In this document: piece by piece, positions 1 to 13,201 of the stretch
How the letters are laid out: every line of letters starts with the position of its first letter
Numbering within the stretch: position 1 is the stretch's first letter
From: Balaenoptera acutorostrata
Lineage: Eukaryota; Chordata; Mammalia; Artiodactyla; Balaenopteridae
Assembly (NCBI RefSeq): GCF_949987535.1
Contig: NC_080067.1
Span: forward strand, 32,268,039 to 32,332,038
Direction: 5' to 3'
DNA: 64,000 bases
Made by a program: the position numbers and the translations under genes
The notes under the pieces: model-generated
Databases searched by the model: none
What the model was told of the DNA's origin: nothing
The model's input: only the letters and a program-made list of their open reading frames with translations

Positions 1-2145
1 GTTCAATAACATCATCTTGGAATAGAAAAAGGACACTAATTATTTTAATATTTTTAATGAGTACTTTTTTGCTATCTGGAAATCACAAATTTTTTTGTAT
101 CAAATTAACCAATGGCATTCAATTTTTAAAAAGAGATAAACCTACTACTTCAAAGAAAATCACAGGTGGCATTTAATAATAATCTTGTGTGTAATATGAT
201 CCATGCTTGAGGCCAATTTATTGCTGTGTTTTCTCCAATTTAATTTTAATTCACATTCAGAGGATTTTTACCTAGTACCACTTTCAGTAATTATTTAATT
301 CTTCTTATTTCCACTAGGCAATTATTTTTGTTCTTTTAATAATACACTCACTAGAAGAGAAGCAGATGAAAGAAAAATGGAGAATCATTATTCTTTTAAT
401 ACTTTATAATTTTAAAGCATGAATATATTCCTAATTTACGGAATTAAAGCAGGAGCCATATGTGGAAAGCTAGGTTATGCATAAATATATATATAATATG
501 ATTATTATCACTCAAACTTTTATTAAAAATATTAATTATTTGAATTCAGTGTGTTCTTTGTTGACAATATGCTGATAATATGACTGATGCCTTTAAAAAG
601 AATTTCATATAAACAAATCAAATAATCCTTGAGAATTGATGACACGTGAAATCATCAAAAAGAGGTGATTATCAGTTCTAGTTCAATCCTAATGGTTATT
701 TGAAAGAGCTAAAATCTAAGGTTATGAGGTCATATAAGTCACAATGAGACAGAAGGAAATGACCATGATTTAGCCTGGACAGCTGTTGACAGGGATCTTT
801 CTGAAGCAACAATATATTTCAGAAAATTTTGAGAAAGTGATAATTTTAGGGGCTCTGTAAAATCAAAAGCATTTTAAAAAGATTTAGGGTAGGAACTGGA
901 GCTTGTTTTCGATGTGTTATCTAATGTAGATGTGATACAGTGATGTGTAGTAGTCATATGAATGTGTAATTACATATATTTGCTGCTTTAAGTCATAAAT
1001 CCTAAGTAGATTTTGGAGATTTTGCTCAGGATTCTTCTTTTTATCCTCATTACCTATGCCAATAATATCTGCATGAGGTCAAGAAGAAAGCAAGGGGATG
1101 GGTGGGGAAAGATGAGAGGGAAGGGGTAGAGAGGAAGATCCACAATGCATCTGTTTGGCCTCACAGGATTTCAATGTAATATCCTATGTGTCTAATCAAA
1201 TAAGGGAATTTATTGATTATTTTATTTAATTGGAACTAACCTAGCCACCACAAAATTAACAAATGACTTAAAATGACTATCATAATGAAGATGACACAAA
1301 TAAAATAAACATGAGCAACCAAGAAAATGGCAGAGGAACAATGCTTTCACTCCCTGAACAAGTCTTTCTGCTACAAGGCATGCTGAAACAATGACTGACA
1401 AGAAGTGAGCAAAAACAAGTTTAAAGTATCAAGACTCTTTGAAATATGGATTTATATCCATTATTATAAACATCGAGCCTCATCTCTTGTGTATATTTTA
1501 TGTTGTACATATTGTACAATGATGGATATATCATTTTCATGTATTACCATCATGACTACCAAATATAGAAATAAACTAGATTTAGAACCTGACGTTGAAA
1601 TTTATTTATCCAAAAATATGAAACAGTGTTTTTGAAAAACATGAAACATATAATTAAAAGGCTCAAAAGAAAATATATAATTAGAGCTCATAATATTATT
1701 TTCATTTAGAAAAAGAAATGTGTTGTTAATTAGCAAATAGAAATAAAATAATATTTTGTAATATATATTATATAACATCAATATATTATTAATTATAACA
1801 ATTAATAATGTAGTTTAATAATTAATAATATGTTAATAATTATTTCATTTTTAGATTGCTTTATTTTTTGTATATTTTTGTAAGATACATAATACAGTTA
1901 TAAAGTAATATGTAATTCATAGAGGAATAAAATAATAGAATGTGTATATTGGGGTGGTGTTCAAAGAGTCTTTTATTGCTAAGCATTTAAATATGTTTGG
2001 AATCTTTTCTTAAAAGATAAATATCATAATTTGTGGGTCCATTGGTAGAAGAAACCAAAATGGGCAAGAGAATACATAACAATGCCAAGATAAATGGTGA
2101 AACCAGAGCGTCATGCTTTCATTTCTGGACTTGAATATGCCATTA
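1..2145. other. AT-rich single-copy DNA, no gene
   Basis: No gene or recognisable young repeat is seen. The stretch is very AT-rich, with many TAATTA-like motifs and a low-complexity A/T patch at about 1735-1860. Short open frames here lack codon structure or any recognisable domain. A purine-rich patch lies at about 1080-1140. Confidence 0.7.
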
Positions 2146-2555
2146 CTTGTGCCTGAAACACTTGCCTTACCCCATCTTCCACCTCCTCTCCTGGGTAATT
2201 CCCTATACATCCTTCAGGTTTCAACTCCAATGTTACCTTTTCATATTTCAACCTAAGTGTCACTTTCTCAAAGCAACCTTAAACTTGTTTATCTCTAACA
2301 TCTTTACAAAAACACGTCCTCCTAGCTGAGACTGAGTGCAATTTTTGTAATCCCTGGATCTGTGTTACTTACTGTACCGTATGGGAAGTACTGAACTGTA
2401 TAGCAATCATTCACATTTTTTGGCTCTCCTCCCAGTGCTTTAGAATTGTACATTTTTTTTCATTATGCTGTTTTCCTGACATAGTACAGTGCCTGACATA
2501 TAGTATATCTCCAGTAAATGTATATTGAATGAAGAGACAGGAGGCACTACGAGAC
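2146..2555 (+). repeat. L2-like LINE 3' end (ancient)
   Basis: The order of words matches the 3' end of LINE L2: a 'catccttcaggtttcaactc' segment, then 'aatgttacc' and 'aaagcaacctt', and finally the tail 'cagtgcctgacatatagta' leading into a degenerate 'aataaatgtatattgaatg'. It is heavily diverged, as expected for a relic shared by mammals. No open frame is preserved. Confidence 0.7.
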
Positions 2556-3624
2556 TGCTCTACTGGATTTCCACAAGCCCACCAGACCCTTACCACCACC
2601 CACTACTTTGTCTTAATTGAACAAAGTCTTAATTGTCACCCATCCCCTTGTCTTGTCTTAATTGAAGGTACATTAACTGCTGTAGAAATAACCTATCACT
2701 GATGCACCAGTGAAAGCAAAGACAACTATTAAATTAGTAAGTAAAAAGGACACTGCTACTGGCATAAAATCTTGCACACAAATATGATTTCCTCCTAGCT
2801 TAGATTAGATAGGAAACAGTGCTAGGAAGTAGTAGAAGTTGGAGGAAATAAAATCTTGTTAGAGGAAATGTGATGTTTAGACACTTTCTCCGTTGCCCCC
2901 ACTAAGCAAGGAAAAGTGGGATGAGAAATAGGAGCTTTGGAAGAGTGAATGTCATGTGCTCTGTGTTCTACCTATAGGAGCAGACTCAGAATTGCATCCT
3001 TAAGGAAGGCCAGGCACCAGAAGCGGTCCTGTCATGTTTGTGTGTTGGCTGTGAATTTAGAAGAGATGTTAATGTTCCCACAAATCCAGGGCAGACAGAC
3101 GGGTGAGCTGGAGCTAGGATCTGCTCAGCAGGGCAAGGAGGCCTGCAACGGATGGATGGGATGGGTGCTAAGGATACATTTATATGGACTTCCTATACCA
3201 GCTTCCTGACACAACTGACGTTGGGACGGTTCCCATCTAGAGATTGGAAGCTGGACCAGGAAAGGGATAAAGGAAACACCTACAAGTAGAAGAAGTTTGA
3301 ATCTTGGAAGAGGTTGACCGATTAACAAACTTTACATTGAATCCAGAAATTATTTAATTGGACTGACTGCCTGATATGACCCAGATTATATGTTTGAAAC
3401 CAAGGTGAAATGGGGGCTTGTAAATACACGCTACATGCCTGACTCTTGAGAATTTACTTGGCAATTGTAATATGAAGCTTTTGTCAGTGAGACAACCCAA
3501 CTAGCTCTGACATGGAGCAAGTATCACCATATCATTTTAAAGAAAACTAAGTCATTATTAAATAACTCAATTTGATAAGTTCTTGGATTTGAAAACAGCA
3601 GATAATTTAGAATTCCTCAGTGCT
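2556..3624. other. single-copy DNA, no gene
   Basis: Nothing identifiable is present. The open frames at about 2950-3330 overlap on both strands and carry no domain. Confidence 0.6.
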
Positions 3625-3665
3625 CACACACACAAATGCACACACACACACACACACACACACAC
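3625..3665. repeat. (CA)n microsatellite
   Basis: A (CA)n run with one AATG interruption near its left end. It creates a spurious valine/cysteine-rich frame on the minus strand. Confidence 0.95.
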
Positions 3666-5035
3666 TCATTACCCCAGCCTTTTAAGATACTCACATATAT
3701 AGTTGATAATATACTTTCTGGGAAAAATTTTATGACTTCAAATAATGTTGCATTTAAGATTTTTGGTTGAGGGGAAGACCTGATTCTCAACCTACACATA
3801 ATTCTGTTCATATCAAAGATACTTGAGGCAGAAAAGTGCTTTTAAACCTGAAAATTGGTACTTAGGTTACCCACAGGTCAAAATGGTGTAAAAATTAGAA
3901 AGCTTGGTATACTTCCATCTTCAGCCAGCTGTTTCTATTGAAGCAAGGTGGAAATAATAAAATGCACATTAAAAGTATGCGAAGAGCACCTTAATGGTTT
4001 TATTTCATTTTGATTATCAAACTTAGAAGTCTAATATTCAGCCTTTTGAAGCCTGTAAGTGAAGATTAAAGCATTCTCACATGCTATCTACAGGTGTGCC
4101 GTAGTGAATTATGATCCTCGCATAACCCATGGAATGAAAACGTAAGTAACAAACTGTTAATCAGTGCAATGGCACAGAAGATCAATCTTTGATTCTTATA
4201 TTCACAAACCCTGTTTATTTGGTCACATTAGAGAGCAGGCTGGGTGTTGGAATGGATTCCTAGAAATGATGGATGTAATTGTCAAAACTGCCAAGGTCAA
4301 TGTATAATGTTCATAAAAGAACCAACCCAATTCAAGCACTTTCCATTTATCATTCATGCAATTTGACCCCCAGTTCTCTTTATAATAACATACAAAGGAG
4401 GAACAACTGCTGTGTTCATTTCAATGGAATCTTGTGCACTTTTCACTATCATTCAGATCACAGCTTTTCTCAGACTGGGATCATTTGTACATAACTTTCC
4501 CTTCTCTGAGGGTGTTGGAACTATTAGCTGAAATATGGATTTAATAAAGAAAAAAACTGATTAATGAATCTGTATGTGATTGTTATGTTGCTATGTAGAA
4601 TGTTTTGATTTTCTAAATCAGAATCTGATTCATCATCTACTTACTCTTAGAATACATTTCTCAACTTTGACATTGACAGAATTTTGTTGAAAATTATTCT
4701 GATACCAATATTTTACAGATAGGGTTTTCTTATGAAATTTACAAATGCTATGGTATTGGGTATATTTAAATTGAAAAAAATACTCAAATGTGTATTGCAG
4801 ATACTGTCAATTGAGAAAAAATAAGGAATTTTCACTTATTTTGCTCAAGCAACTGATCTTCAATTATAATTAATTCATGAACACTCTATCATAGATGCTT
4901 TCAGTTAAAATTATACATATTATTAATTCTATAATCTTATCAAAGCAGCTATTGAAATTCCTGACTCTTTCTTGGTCTTTAGATTTGTGTATTTGCAACA
5001 CTTTTCTAAAAATGGGTTCATACTTGATATTAATA
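3666..5035. other. single-copy DNA, no gene
   Basis: AT-rich sequence with no recognisable repeat, RNA gene or coding domain. Confidence 0.6.
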
Positions 5036-5134
5036 CTAGAATGTAAGTTCCAGGCGGGTAGTGCCTGTTCTTGTCTCTGTCTGAGATTCCTGGAAGAATG
5101 AGTATATTGTAGAGGCTCAGTAACTGTTTACTTT
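5036..5134 (+). repeat. L2/MIR-type 3' tail (ancient, diverged)
   Basis: The words 'tagaatgtaagttccaggcg', 'ttgtctctgtctgag' and 'gaggctcagtaactgttta' follow the common L2/MIR 3' tail in order. Divergence is too high to name the family by eye. Confidence 0.4.
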
Positions 5135-5195
5135 AAAAAAGAAAGAAGGAAGGAAGAAGGGGTGGGGGAGGAAGGAAAGAGGGAAAAAAGAAAAA
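5135..5195. repeat. purine-rich GA/GGAA low-complexity tract
   Basis: A run of GAAA, GGAA and GGGG words on the plus strand, with almost no pyrimidines. Confidence 0.85.
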
Positions 5196-5945
5196 TTTTA
5201 AAAAGATAAACAGAGAAAAGTAAAATGTATATTTATATCCAAATATGTAGTTATTAAAGCTATTTTAGGGGTATCACCAAAATTACAAATAATTCATTAT
5301 GAAATTATTACCAGTGAGACTACATTACTCAATGTTTCTAAAATTAAAATACCTTATTGCCTAAATTAGAATAGATATCACTTAAAAATAAGAAATGAAA
5401 TATTAGGGAAAATGCAGCTAACATGTCAAAAAGAAGCAATCACAACTGAAATGGTATCAGATAACTTTGAAGAATACCTTAGTGGTTCACTTTTTAACCT
5501 GAGGATAAACATATTCTTAAAGTATACTTTAAAAAATACAAATAAGAAAAAGAGCTCCCCAAACCCAAGTACTAGACAAAATTATTTTCCAATAACTTAT
5601 AGTGTATACTTACATGCAAACATTACAAATATTCATCAGATAGCCTCAATGCCAAGATGGGTCTTGCACTTTGTGAGATACTCAGAAAAGCAGAGTGCAA
5701 GGCCCATCCTTACTGAACACAGTTCCAGCAAGCAGAGAGATAATAAGAAATAGCAGTAAAGTGTGATAACTGCCATCATGAGCCAATACAGGAAACATAT
5801 AACCAAAGGCAACAGCAACAATTTTCATAAATTTAACATTAATAAACTATTGAAACTGGAAAAAAAAAAAAAAGGGATTCACGATTTTACTGGGTTTTCC
5901 CTTTTCCCCTCTTCCAAAAGAGAACAAATGCCCTGCTTCATTGGC
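5196..5945. other. single-copy DNA, no gene
   Basis: AT-rich sequence with an A14 run at 5860-5873. A 113-codon open frame at 5412-5753 has no recognisable domain and an ordinary AT-rich composition, so I do not call it a gene. Confidence 0.55.
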
Positions 5946-6112
5946 TGACATGATCATAAGATGTAACAGCTCTGCTCTGTATTACTGACTCTTATTTCTC
6001 CCATTTATGAAACGGGAATTTAAAATCCTTTTGAAGGTCAAATATTTGATATCTCTGTGTATACTGTCAAGTGCTGCACGAATGTTAGTCATTACTCTTA
6101 CAGTTATCTCTG
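5946..6112 (-). repeat. MIR SINE relic, antisense
   Basis: Read on the plus strand, the reverse complement of MIR is visible in order: 'cccatttatgaaacgggaat' (consensus cccatctgtaaaatgggga), a spacer, then 'gtatactgtcaagtgctgcac' and 'atgttagtcattac'. It is old and diverged. Confidence 0.55.
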
Positions 6113-6590
6113 GCAGGTCCTTGACATGTGGTTAATGTGGAATTCTCATAATAGAAACCTTGAAAATATCTGTACAGCACAATTTTTATGTTGCACTGGT
6201 TTTAGTCATTATTATTTATACATGTTTTTTGAGGGACATTTACATTTTAAAAAGAAACACTAAAAAGGGGACAATTACATTATAAGACTACAGTCATAAT
6301 AATTTTATTAAAGTGATTTAAATATTCAAAAGCCTAAATTATATCAATCCCAGAAATTTTCTTAGAAATTCTACAATGCTGCAGATCCATCGGAAATGGC
6401 TGTACAACTATTGCTTAAGTTAGTGTTAACTTTAATCATAAAGCCTGAAGATACAGTGATATTTCCATATGATAAAATAATGAAATAGAATTCTCGGTGC
6501 CACTTCCTCTTACCAAAAATAATCATAAATTCTTAAAATGTATTTTATGTTAAATTTGTTTTAATCCTTCATGTTTGGGATGAGATATTT

Positions 6591-6613
6591 ATCTATATCT
6601 ATCTATCTATCTA
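6591..6613. repeat. (ATCT)n microsatellite
   Basis: About five tandem ATCT units with one ATAT variant. Confidence 0.9.
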
Positions 6614-7107
6614 TGTACATACCTTCCTATTTAGTTATTTTCATGCTCCAAAGCTCCCCTATGAAATCACTGACTTATATTCATAGCACAATTATCTTTC
6701 AGTTTTATTTTGTCTGTTCTGAAAGAGTCAGAAAATAGAGTCATATTCGTGCTTGCATTTTACACCCACCTTATGTCAGACAATGATGCATGTATTACTG
6801 TAGAAATCTATATACAAATACAAAGAGAGGTGGAGACCAGGGAGAAGATAGTAAGTTTGAAAGTCTGTTCCCTAACACTCTGTGAAGAGCTCAACACTCG
6901 TGAAATCAAAGAGTGATCGCACTCAGCTCCATGTCAGATCTCTACTGCAATATGAGACTTCAAGAAAGTTAACCGCTTCAAGCAAATAAAAACTCCCAGT
7001 ATAATTAACATTATTGGTGATTTTAAGTCACTAAGAAAGATAAACAAAATTGAAGTTTAATATATATAAATACATTTTTTTCAGTCAGTAATAACACCCA
7101 AAGAACC

Positions 7108-7126
7108 AAAAAAAAAAAAAAAAAAA
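7108..7126. repeat. A-rich homopolymer
   Basis: A run of about 19 A residues. No SINE or processed pseudogene body is recognised upstream. Confidence 0.9.
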
Positions 7127-8894
7127 GAAAGTACCATAAAATGAAAACAGGAATTTCTTAGTCTCAAGAAATAATACCACTGAGATTATTAATTTTATGA
7201 CCCCAAAAAGAATTCTTCTTGTAACCCTATTATACAGTAATTTTTAATATGTTACTTACATTTGGAATGAGTAACAGATTACATTGATTTTGCCAATAGT
7301 GTTATTCTACTTGAAATCTCTTTAGATTATGTATTTTTAATAAAATATTAGAAATATATTTCATGGACTAATTTGTGCTTTAGGTGAGATCATTCTTCTT
7401 TTATCCATAGTAATACCTAGTTTAACTCTCTCTTCATAATATTGAACTTCTATAACACAATTTTATCCTTTTCCCTGCCACAAACTCTATGATGTAGTTT
7501 TACTGTATTCATATATTATGTGCCTCCAAAGAGTAGAGTTCCAATAGATGGGGAACTAACATGTTTGACAAAATTCTAGGAAAGGGAACCATAAAGTAGA
7601 AGAATAATTTCTTTCTTTTCTGACTCTGGGTCAATGGATTTGGATGCATTTAAATATATACATATTTTTGCAGACTGTAAGTTTGTAAATGTATATATTT
7701 ATATGGTTTTACCTAAAACATGTATATTATATAATCATTTTATTAATCCACAATTTTGCATTTATGCAAAATTTGGAATTTGATGAGGGACTACCTTATC
7801 TGTACTCAATTTGATATAAAGCCAACAAAATCTCTGTCAGTATTCATTTTAATTAATTCAATAATAATAACTGCTGGGGGCTTTATTCTCTCCATTCCCT
7901 GTTGGCAACCTGAAAGGCAATTCTCACTCTAACTCAGCTCCCAAGGCGCCATCCGCAAAAGATTGTCACCTTGCTGTGGATTGTGACCTCTGACCCTGCC
8001 ACTTTCTTCCTGTAACTGTACTACCTTTGCACATTTAATGAACTTTGTACATAGTTAAAAGATGTCAGCACAGAGAAATGATAGGTCCTGCTGTGAAAAG
8101 TTCCATTGTTTCTATACATCTAATTGACTTTCCACATTATAGAAGATAAGGAAAAAAAATCAATAAAATTACTTAGTCCAATGCAATCTTTATTATTAAT
8201 ATGCTAAACACACTGCATTCAAGGCATTGACACCTAAACACCGCTAGAAGTATCAAAATGACTTCTCATTAATAACCATTATATTAATCACTGTTGCCCA
8301 GAACTAGAATCTGACTGCGAAATCCCCTGGTGGAAATTGCTATAATCTTTCAAACTACAGGAATGAATATTTTTCAGCATAATTACTACTGTCATCTTAT
8401 TGAAAAATATCCCATTAGCTGGCAGCTTTTAGTTACGTAAATCGAGTTGATTAATTTTTAATTTCCAGCATTTATATGACATTGCACAAGTAAAGATCTT
8501 TGATAATTTAAATGGTTAGCTGAGCAATTATTAAAATAACAGAGCAATTCAAACATTCATTTACTTACTAGAAGTGCCATACATCATTAACTCCCGATTA
8601 AAATAAAGTTTGGGAAATTGCAAGTACTGAATTGATCACTGAGATATGTATTTCAGGGTGTTATATAAAATTATTCATGTCATGTAGGATGCCTCAGCTG
8701 TAATGTTAAAGCTCCAGCATAAATGTTTCAAAGCAAGGTAATCTAAATTATACCGGCAATATGGCATTCCAGCCGTGTGCTCAAGTACACATTTGTGCTT
8801 CTCGGCAGACAATTTAAATGGTCTATAACATTACAATTTTTAGCTACCCCAGTACCTCTTTTATTTAAAACAAACAAAAAGTTTCAGTGCTTAT

Positions 8895-8941
8895 GAGTGA
8901 AGAATGAGTTCTCAGTCTGAGCTGTGCATCTTATGTTTTTT
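8895..8941 (-). repeat. left part of a possible MIR split by L1-A
   Basis: The words 'gagttctcagtctgagctg' fit the start of an antisense MIR whose continuation lies beyond L1-A at 16348-16510 ('aacctttagtttctttatct'). Joining across the L1 is consistent with its target-site duplication. The sequence is diverged, so the identification is tentative. Confidence 0.4.
8926..8941. repeat. target-site duplication of L1-A, left copy
   Basis: GCATCTTATGTTTTTT is repeated exactly at 16348-16363 on the far side of L1-A. Read in the L1 sense the duplication starts with an A-run, as expected from nicking at a TTTT/AA-type site by the L1 endonuclease. Confidence 0.95.
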
Positions 8942-9065
8942 TTTTTTTTAAACATCTTTATTGAAGTATAATTGCCTTACAATAGTGTGTTAGCTTCTGC
9001 TTTATAACAAAGTGAATCAGTTATACATATACAATATGTTCCCATTTCTCTTCCCTCTTGCATCT

Positions 9066-9095
9066 CCCTCCCTCCCACCCTCCCCATCCCACCCC
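9066..9095 (-). other. G-quadruplex-forming tract in the L1-A 3' UTR
   Basis: Seven runs of three or four C on the plus strand, each separated by one or two bases, give seven G-runs on the L1 sense strand. A G-rich polypurine tract in the 3' UTR is a known conserved property of mammalian LINE-1. Confidence 0.85.
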
Positions 9096-9325
9096 TCTAG
9101 GTGGTCACAAAGCACCGAGCTGATCTCCCTGTGCTATGTGGCTGCTTCCCACTAGCTATCTATTTTACATTTGGTAGTGTATATATGTCCATGACACTCT
9201 CTTACCCTGTCACATCTCACCCCACCCCCTCCCCATATCCTCAAGTCCATTCTCTAGTAGGTCTGTGTCTTTATTCCCGTCTTGCCACTAGGTTCTTCAT
9301 GGCCTTTTTTTTTCTTTTTTTTCCC

Positions 9326-12300
9326 TTAGATTCCGTATATATGTGTTAGCATACTGTATTTGTTTTTCTCTTTCTGACTTACTTCACTCTGTATGACAGA
9401 CTCTAACTCCATCCACCTCATTACAAATACCTCCATTTCATTTCTTTTTATGGCTGAGTAACATTCCATTGTATACATGTGCCACATCTTCTTTATCCAT
9501 TCATCTGTCGATGGACATTTAGGTTGCTTCCATGTCCTGGCTATTGTAAATAGAGCTGCAATGTACATTTTGGTACATGACTCTTTTTGACCTATGGTTT
9601 TCTCAGGGTATATGCCCAGTAGTGGGATTGCTGGGTCGTATGGTAGTTCTATTTGTAGTTTTTTAAGGAACCTCCATACTGTTCTCCATAGTGGCTGTAT
9701 CAATTTACATTCCCACCAACAGTGCAAGAGTGTTCCCTTTCCTCCACACCCTCTCCAGCATTTATTGTTTCTAGATTTTTTGATGATGGCCATTCTGACC
9801 GGTGTGAGATGATATCTCATTGTAGTTTTGATTTGCATTTCTCTAATGATTAATGATGTTGAGCATTCTTTCATGTGTCTGTAGGCCATCTGTATATCTT
9901 CTTTGGAGAAATGTCTATTTAGATCTTCTGCCCATTTTTGGATTGGGTTGTTCGTTTTTTTGTTATTGAGCTGCATGAGCTGCTTGTAAATCTTGGAGAT
10001 TAATCCTTTGTCAGTTGCTTCATTTGCAAATATTTTCTCCCATTCTGAGGGTTGTCTTTTGGTCTTGTTTATGGTTTCCTTTGCTGTGCAAAAGCTTTTA
10101 AGTTTCATTAGGTCCCATTTGTTTATTTGTGTTCTTATTTCCATTTCTCTGGGAGCTGGGTCACAAAGAATCTTGCTGTGATGTATGTCATAGAGTGTTC
10201 TGCCTATGTTTTCCTCTAAGAGTTTGATAGTGTCTGCCCTTACACTTAGGTCTTTAATCCATTTTGAGTTTATTTTTGTGCATGGTGTCAGGGAGTGTTC
10301 TAATTTCATACTTTTACATGTTCCTGTCCAATTTTCCCAGCACCACTTATTGAAGAGGCTGTCTTTTCTCCACTGTATATGCTTGTCTCCTTTATCAAAG
10401 ATAAGTTGACCATATGTGTGTGGGTTTATCTCTGGGCTTTCTATCCTGTTCCATTGATCTATATTTCTGTTTTTGTGCCAGTACCAAACTGTCTTGATTA
10501 CTGAAGCTTTGTAATATAGTCTGAAGTCAGGGAGCCTGATTCCCCCAGCTCCATTTTTCGTTCTCAAGATTGCTTTGGCTATTCGGGGTCTTTTGTGTTT
10601 CCATACAAATTGTGAAATTTTTTGTTCTAGTTCTGTGAAAAATGCCAGTGGTAGTTTGATAGGGATTGCATTGAATCTGTAGATTGCTTTGGGTAGTAGA
10701 GTCATTTTCACAATGTTGATTCTTCCAATCCAGGAACATGGTATATCTCTCCATCTATTTGTATCATCTTTAATTTCTTTCATCAGTGTCTTATAATTTT
10801 CTGCATACAGGTCTTTTGTCTCCTTAGGTAGGTTTATTCCTAGATATTTTATTCTTTTTGTTGCAATGGTAAATGGGAGTGTTTTCTTAATTTCACTTTC
10901 AGATTTTTCGTCATTAGTGTATAGAATGCAAGAGATTTCTGTGCATTAATTTTGTATCCTGCTCCTTTACCAAATTCATTGATTAGCTCTAGGAGTTTTC
11001 TGGTAGCATCTTTAGGATTCTCTATGTATAGAATCATGTCATCTGCAAATAGTGACAGCTTTACTTCTTCTTTTCCGATTTGGATTCCTTTTATTTCTTT
11101 GTCTTCTCTGATTGCTGTGGCTAACACTTCCAAAAATATGTTGAATAATAGTGGTGAGAGGGGGCAACCTTGTCTTGTTCCTGATCTTAGTGGAAATGGT
11201 TTCTGTTTTTCACCACTGAGGACAATGTTGGCTGTGGGTTTGTCATATATGGCCTTTATTATGTTGAGGAAAGTTCCCTCTATGCCTACTTTCTGCAGGG
11301 CTTTTATCATAAATGGGTGTTGAATTTTGTCGAAAGCTTTCTCTGCATCTATTGAGATGATCATATGGTTTTTCTCCTTCAATTTGTTAATATGGTGTAT
11401 CACATTGATTGATTTGCGTATATTGAAGAATCCTTGCATTCCTGGGATAAACCCCACTTGATCATGGTGTATGATCCTTTTAATGTGCTGTTGGATTCTG
11501 TTTGCTAGTATTTTGTTGAGGATTTTTGCATCTATGTTCATCAGTGATATTGGCCTGTAGTTTTCTTTCTTTGTGACATCTTTGTCTGGTTTTGGTATCA
11601 GGGTGATGGCGGCCTCGTAGAATGAGTTTGGGAGTGTTCCTCCCTCTGCAATATTTTGGAAGAGTTTGAGAAGGATAGGTGTAAGCTCTTCTCTAAATGT
11701 TTGATAGAATTCACCTGTTAAGCCATCTGGTCCTGGGCTTTTGTTTGTTGGAAGGTTTTTAATCACAGTTTCAATTTCAGTGCTTGTGATTGGTCTGTTC
11801 ATATTTTCTATTTCTTCCTGGTTCAGTCTCGGCAGTTTGTGCATTTCTAAGAATCTGTCCATTTCTTCCAGGTTGTCCATTTTATCAGCATAGAGTTGCT
11901 TGTAGTAATCTCTCATGATCTTTTGTATTTCTGCAGTGTCAGTGGTTACTTCTCCTTTTTCATTTCTAATTCTATTGATCTGAGTCTTCTCCCTTTTTCT
12001 CTTGATGAGTCTGGCTAATGGTTTATCAATTTTGTTTATCTTCTCAAAGAACCAGCTTTTAGTTTCATTGATTTTTGCTATTGTTTCCTTCATTTCTTTT
12101 TCATTTATTTCTGACCTGATCTTTATAATTTCTTTCCTTCTGCTGGCTTTGGGGTTTTTTTGTTCTTCTTTCTCTAATTGCTTTAGGTGCAAGGTTAGGT
12201 TGTTTATTCGAGATGTTTCCTGTTTCTTGAGGTAGGCTTGTATTGCTATAAACTTCCCTCTTAGCACTGCTTTTGCTGCATCCCATAGGTTTTGGGTCGT

Positions 12301-13143
12301 CGTATCTCCATTGTCATTTGTTTCTAGGTATTTTTTGATTTCCCCTTTGATTTCTTCAGTAATCACTTCGTTATTAAGTAATGTATTGTGTAGCCTCCAT
12401 GTGTTTGTATTTTTTACAGATCTTTTCCGGTAATTGATATCTAGTCTCATAGCGTTGTGGTCGGAAAAGATACTTGATATGATTTCAATTTTCTTAAATT
12501 TACCAAGGCTTGATTTGTGACCCAAGATATGATCTATCCTGGAGAATGTTCCATGAGCACTTGAGAAAAATGTGTATTCTGTTGTTTTTGGGTGGAATGT
12601 CCTATAAATATCAATTAAGTCCATCTTGTTTAATGTATCATTTAAAGCTTGTGTTTCCTTATTTATTTTCATTTTGGATGATCTGTCCATTGGTGAAAGT
12701 GGGGTGTTAAAGTCCCCTACTATGATTGTGTTGCTGTCGATTTCCCCTTTTATGGCTGTTAGTATTTGCCTTATGTATTGAGGTGCTCCTATGTTGGGTG
12801 CATAAATATTTACAATTGTTATACCTTCCTCTTGGATCGATCCCTTGATCATTATATAGTGTCCTTCTTTGTCTCTTGTAATAGTCTTTATTTTAAAGTC
12901 TATTTTGTCTGATATGAGAATTGCTACTCCAGCTTTCTTTTGATTTCCATTTGCATGGAATATCTTTTTCCATCCCCTAACTTTAAGTCTGTATGTGTCT
13001 CTAGGTCTGAAGTGGGTCTCTTGTAGACAGCATATATACGGGTCTTGTTTTTGTATCCATTCAGCCAGCCTGTGTCTTTTGGTGGGAGCATTTAATCCAT
13101 TTACATTCAAGGTAATTATCGATATGTATGTTCCTATTCCCAT
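9326..13143 (-). pseudogene. L1-A ORF2: endonuclease/reverse transcriptase, one frameshift
   Basis: Encodes the L1 replicase, about 1272 residues when read through, close to the 1275 of human ORF2p. The ATG at 13143 is chosen because it puts the motifs one residue before their human positions. The endonuclease domain keeps N13, E42, D144, N146, D204, D228 and H229. The reverse transcriptase keeps the FADD motif at residues 699-702 (bases 11038-11049). The C-terminal Cys/His motif (C-x3-C-x7-H-x4-C) is present near 9750. The only lesion I see is loss of one C of a CC pair (sense strand) at about 10923, compared with L1-B and L1-C, which splits the protein into an N-terminal part of about 740 residues and a C-terminal part in another frame. 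The upstream frame is also open back to 13209, but from a TTG, not an ATG. Confidence 0.95.
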
Positions 13144-13201
13144 TTTCTTAAATGTATTGGGTTTGTTATTGTAGGTGTTTTCCTTCTCTTGTGTTTCTTG
13201 C

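Larger units (their letters stand above)
6113..8894. other. AT-rich single-copy DNA, no gene
   Basis: No gene is seen. It contains an (ATCT)n microsatellite at 6591-6613 and an A-run at 7108-7126. The last 600 bases before the L1 insertion (about 8280-8890) look compositionally like conserved non-coding sequence, which cannot be tested here. Confidence 0.6.

Noticed and set aside
3617..3811. Minus-strand frame with alternating Cys/Val residues
   Set aside because: Translation of the (CA)n microsatellite.
5412..5753. 113-codon plus-strand open frame in single-copy DNA
   Set aside because: No domain, low-complexity AT-rich codons, and an overlapping frame on the other strand. Not distinguishable from chance.
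9594..12710. Several plus-strand open frames of 60-123 codons opposite L1 ORF2
   Set aside because: They are shadows of the minus-strand coding sequence; the same frames recur in every L1 copy in the window.
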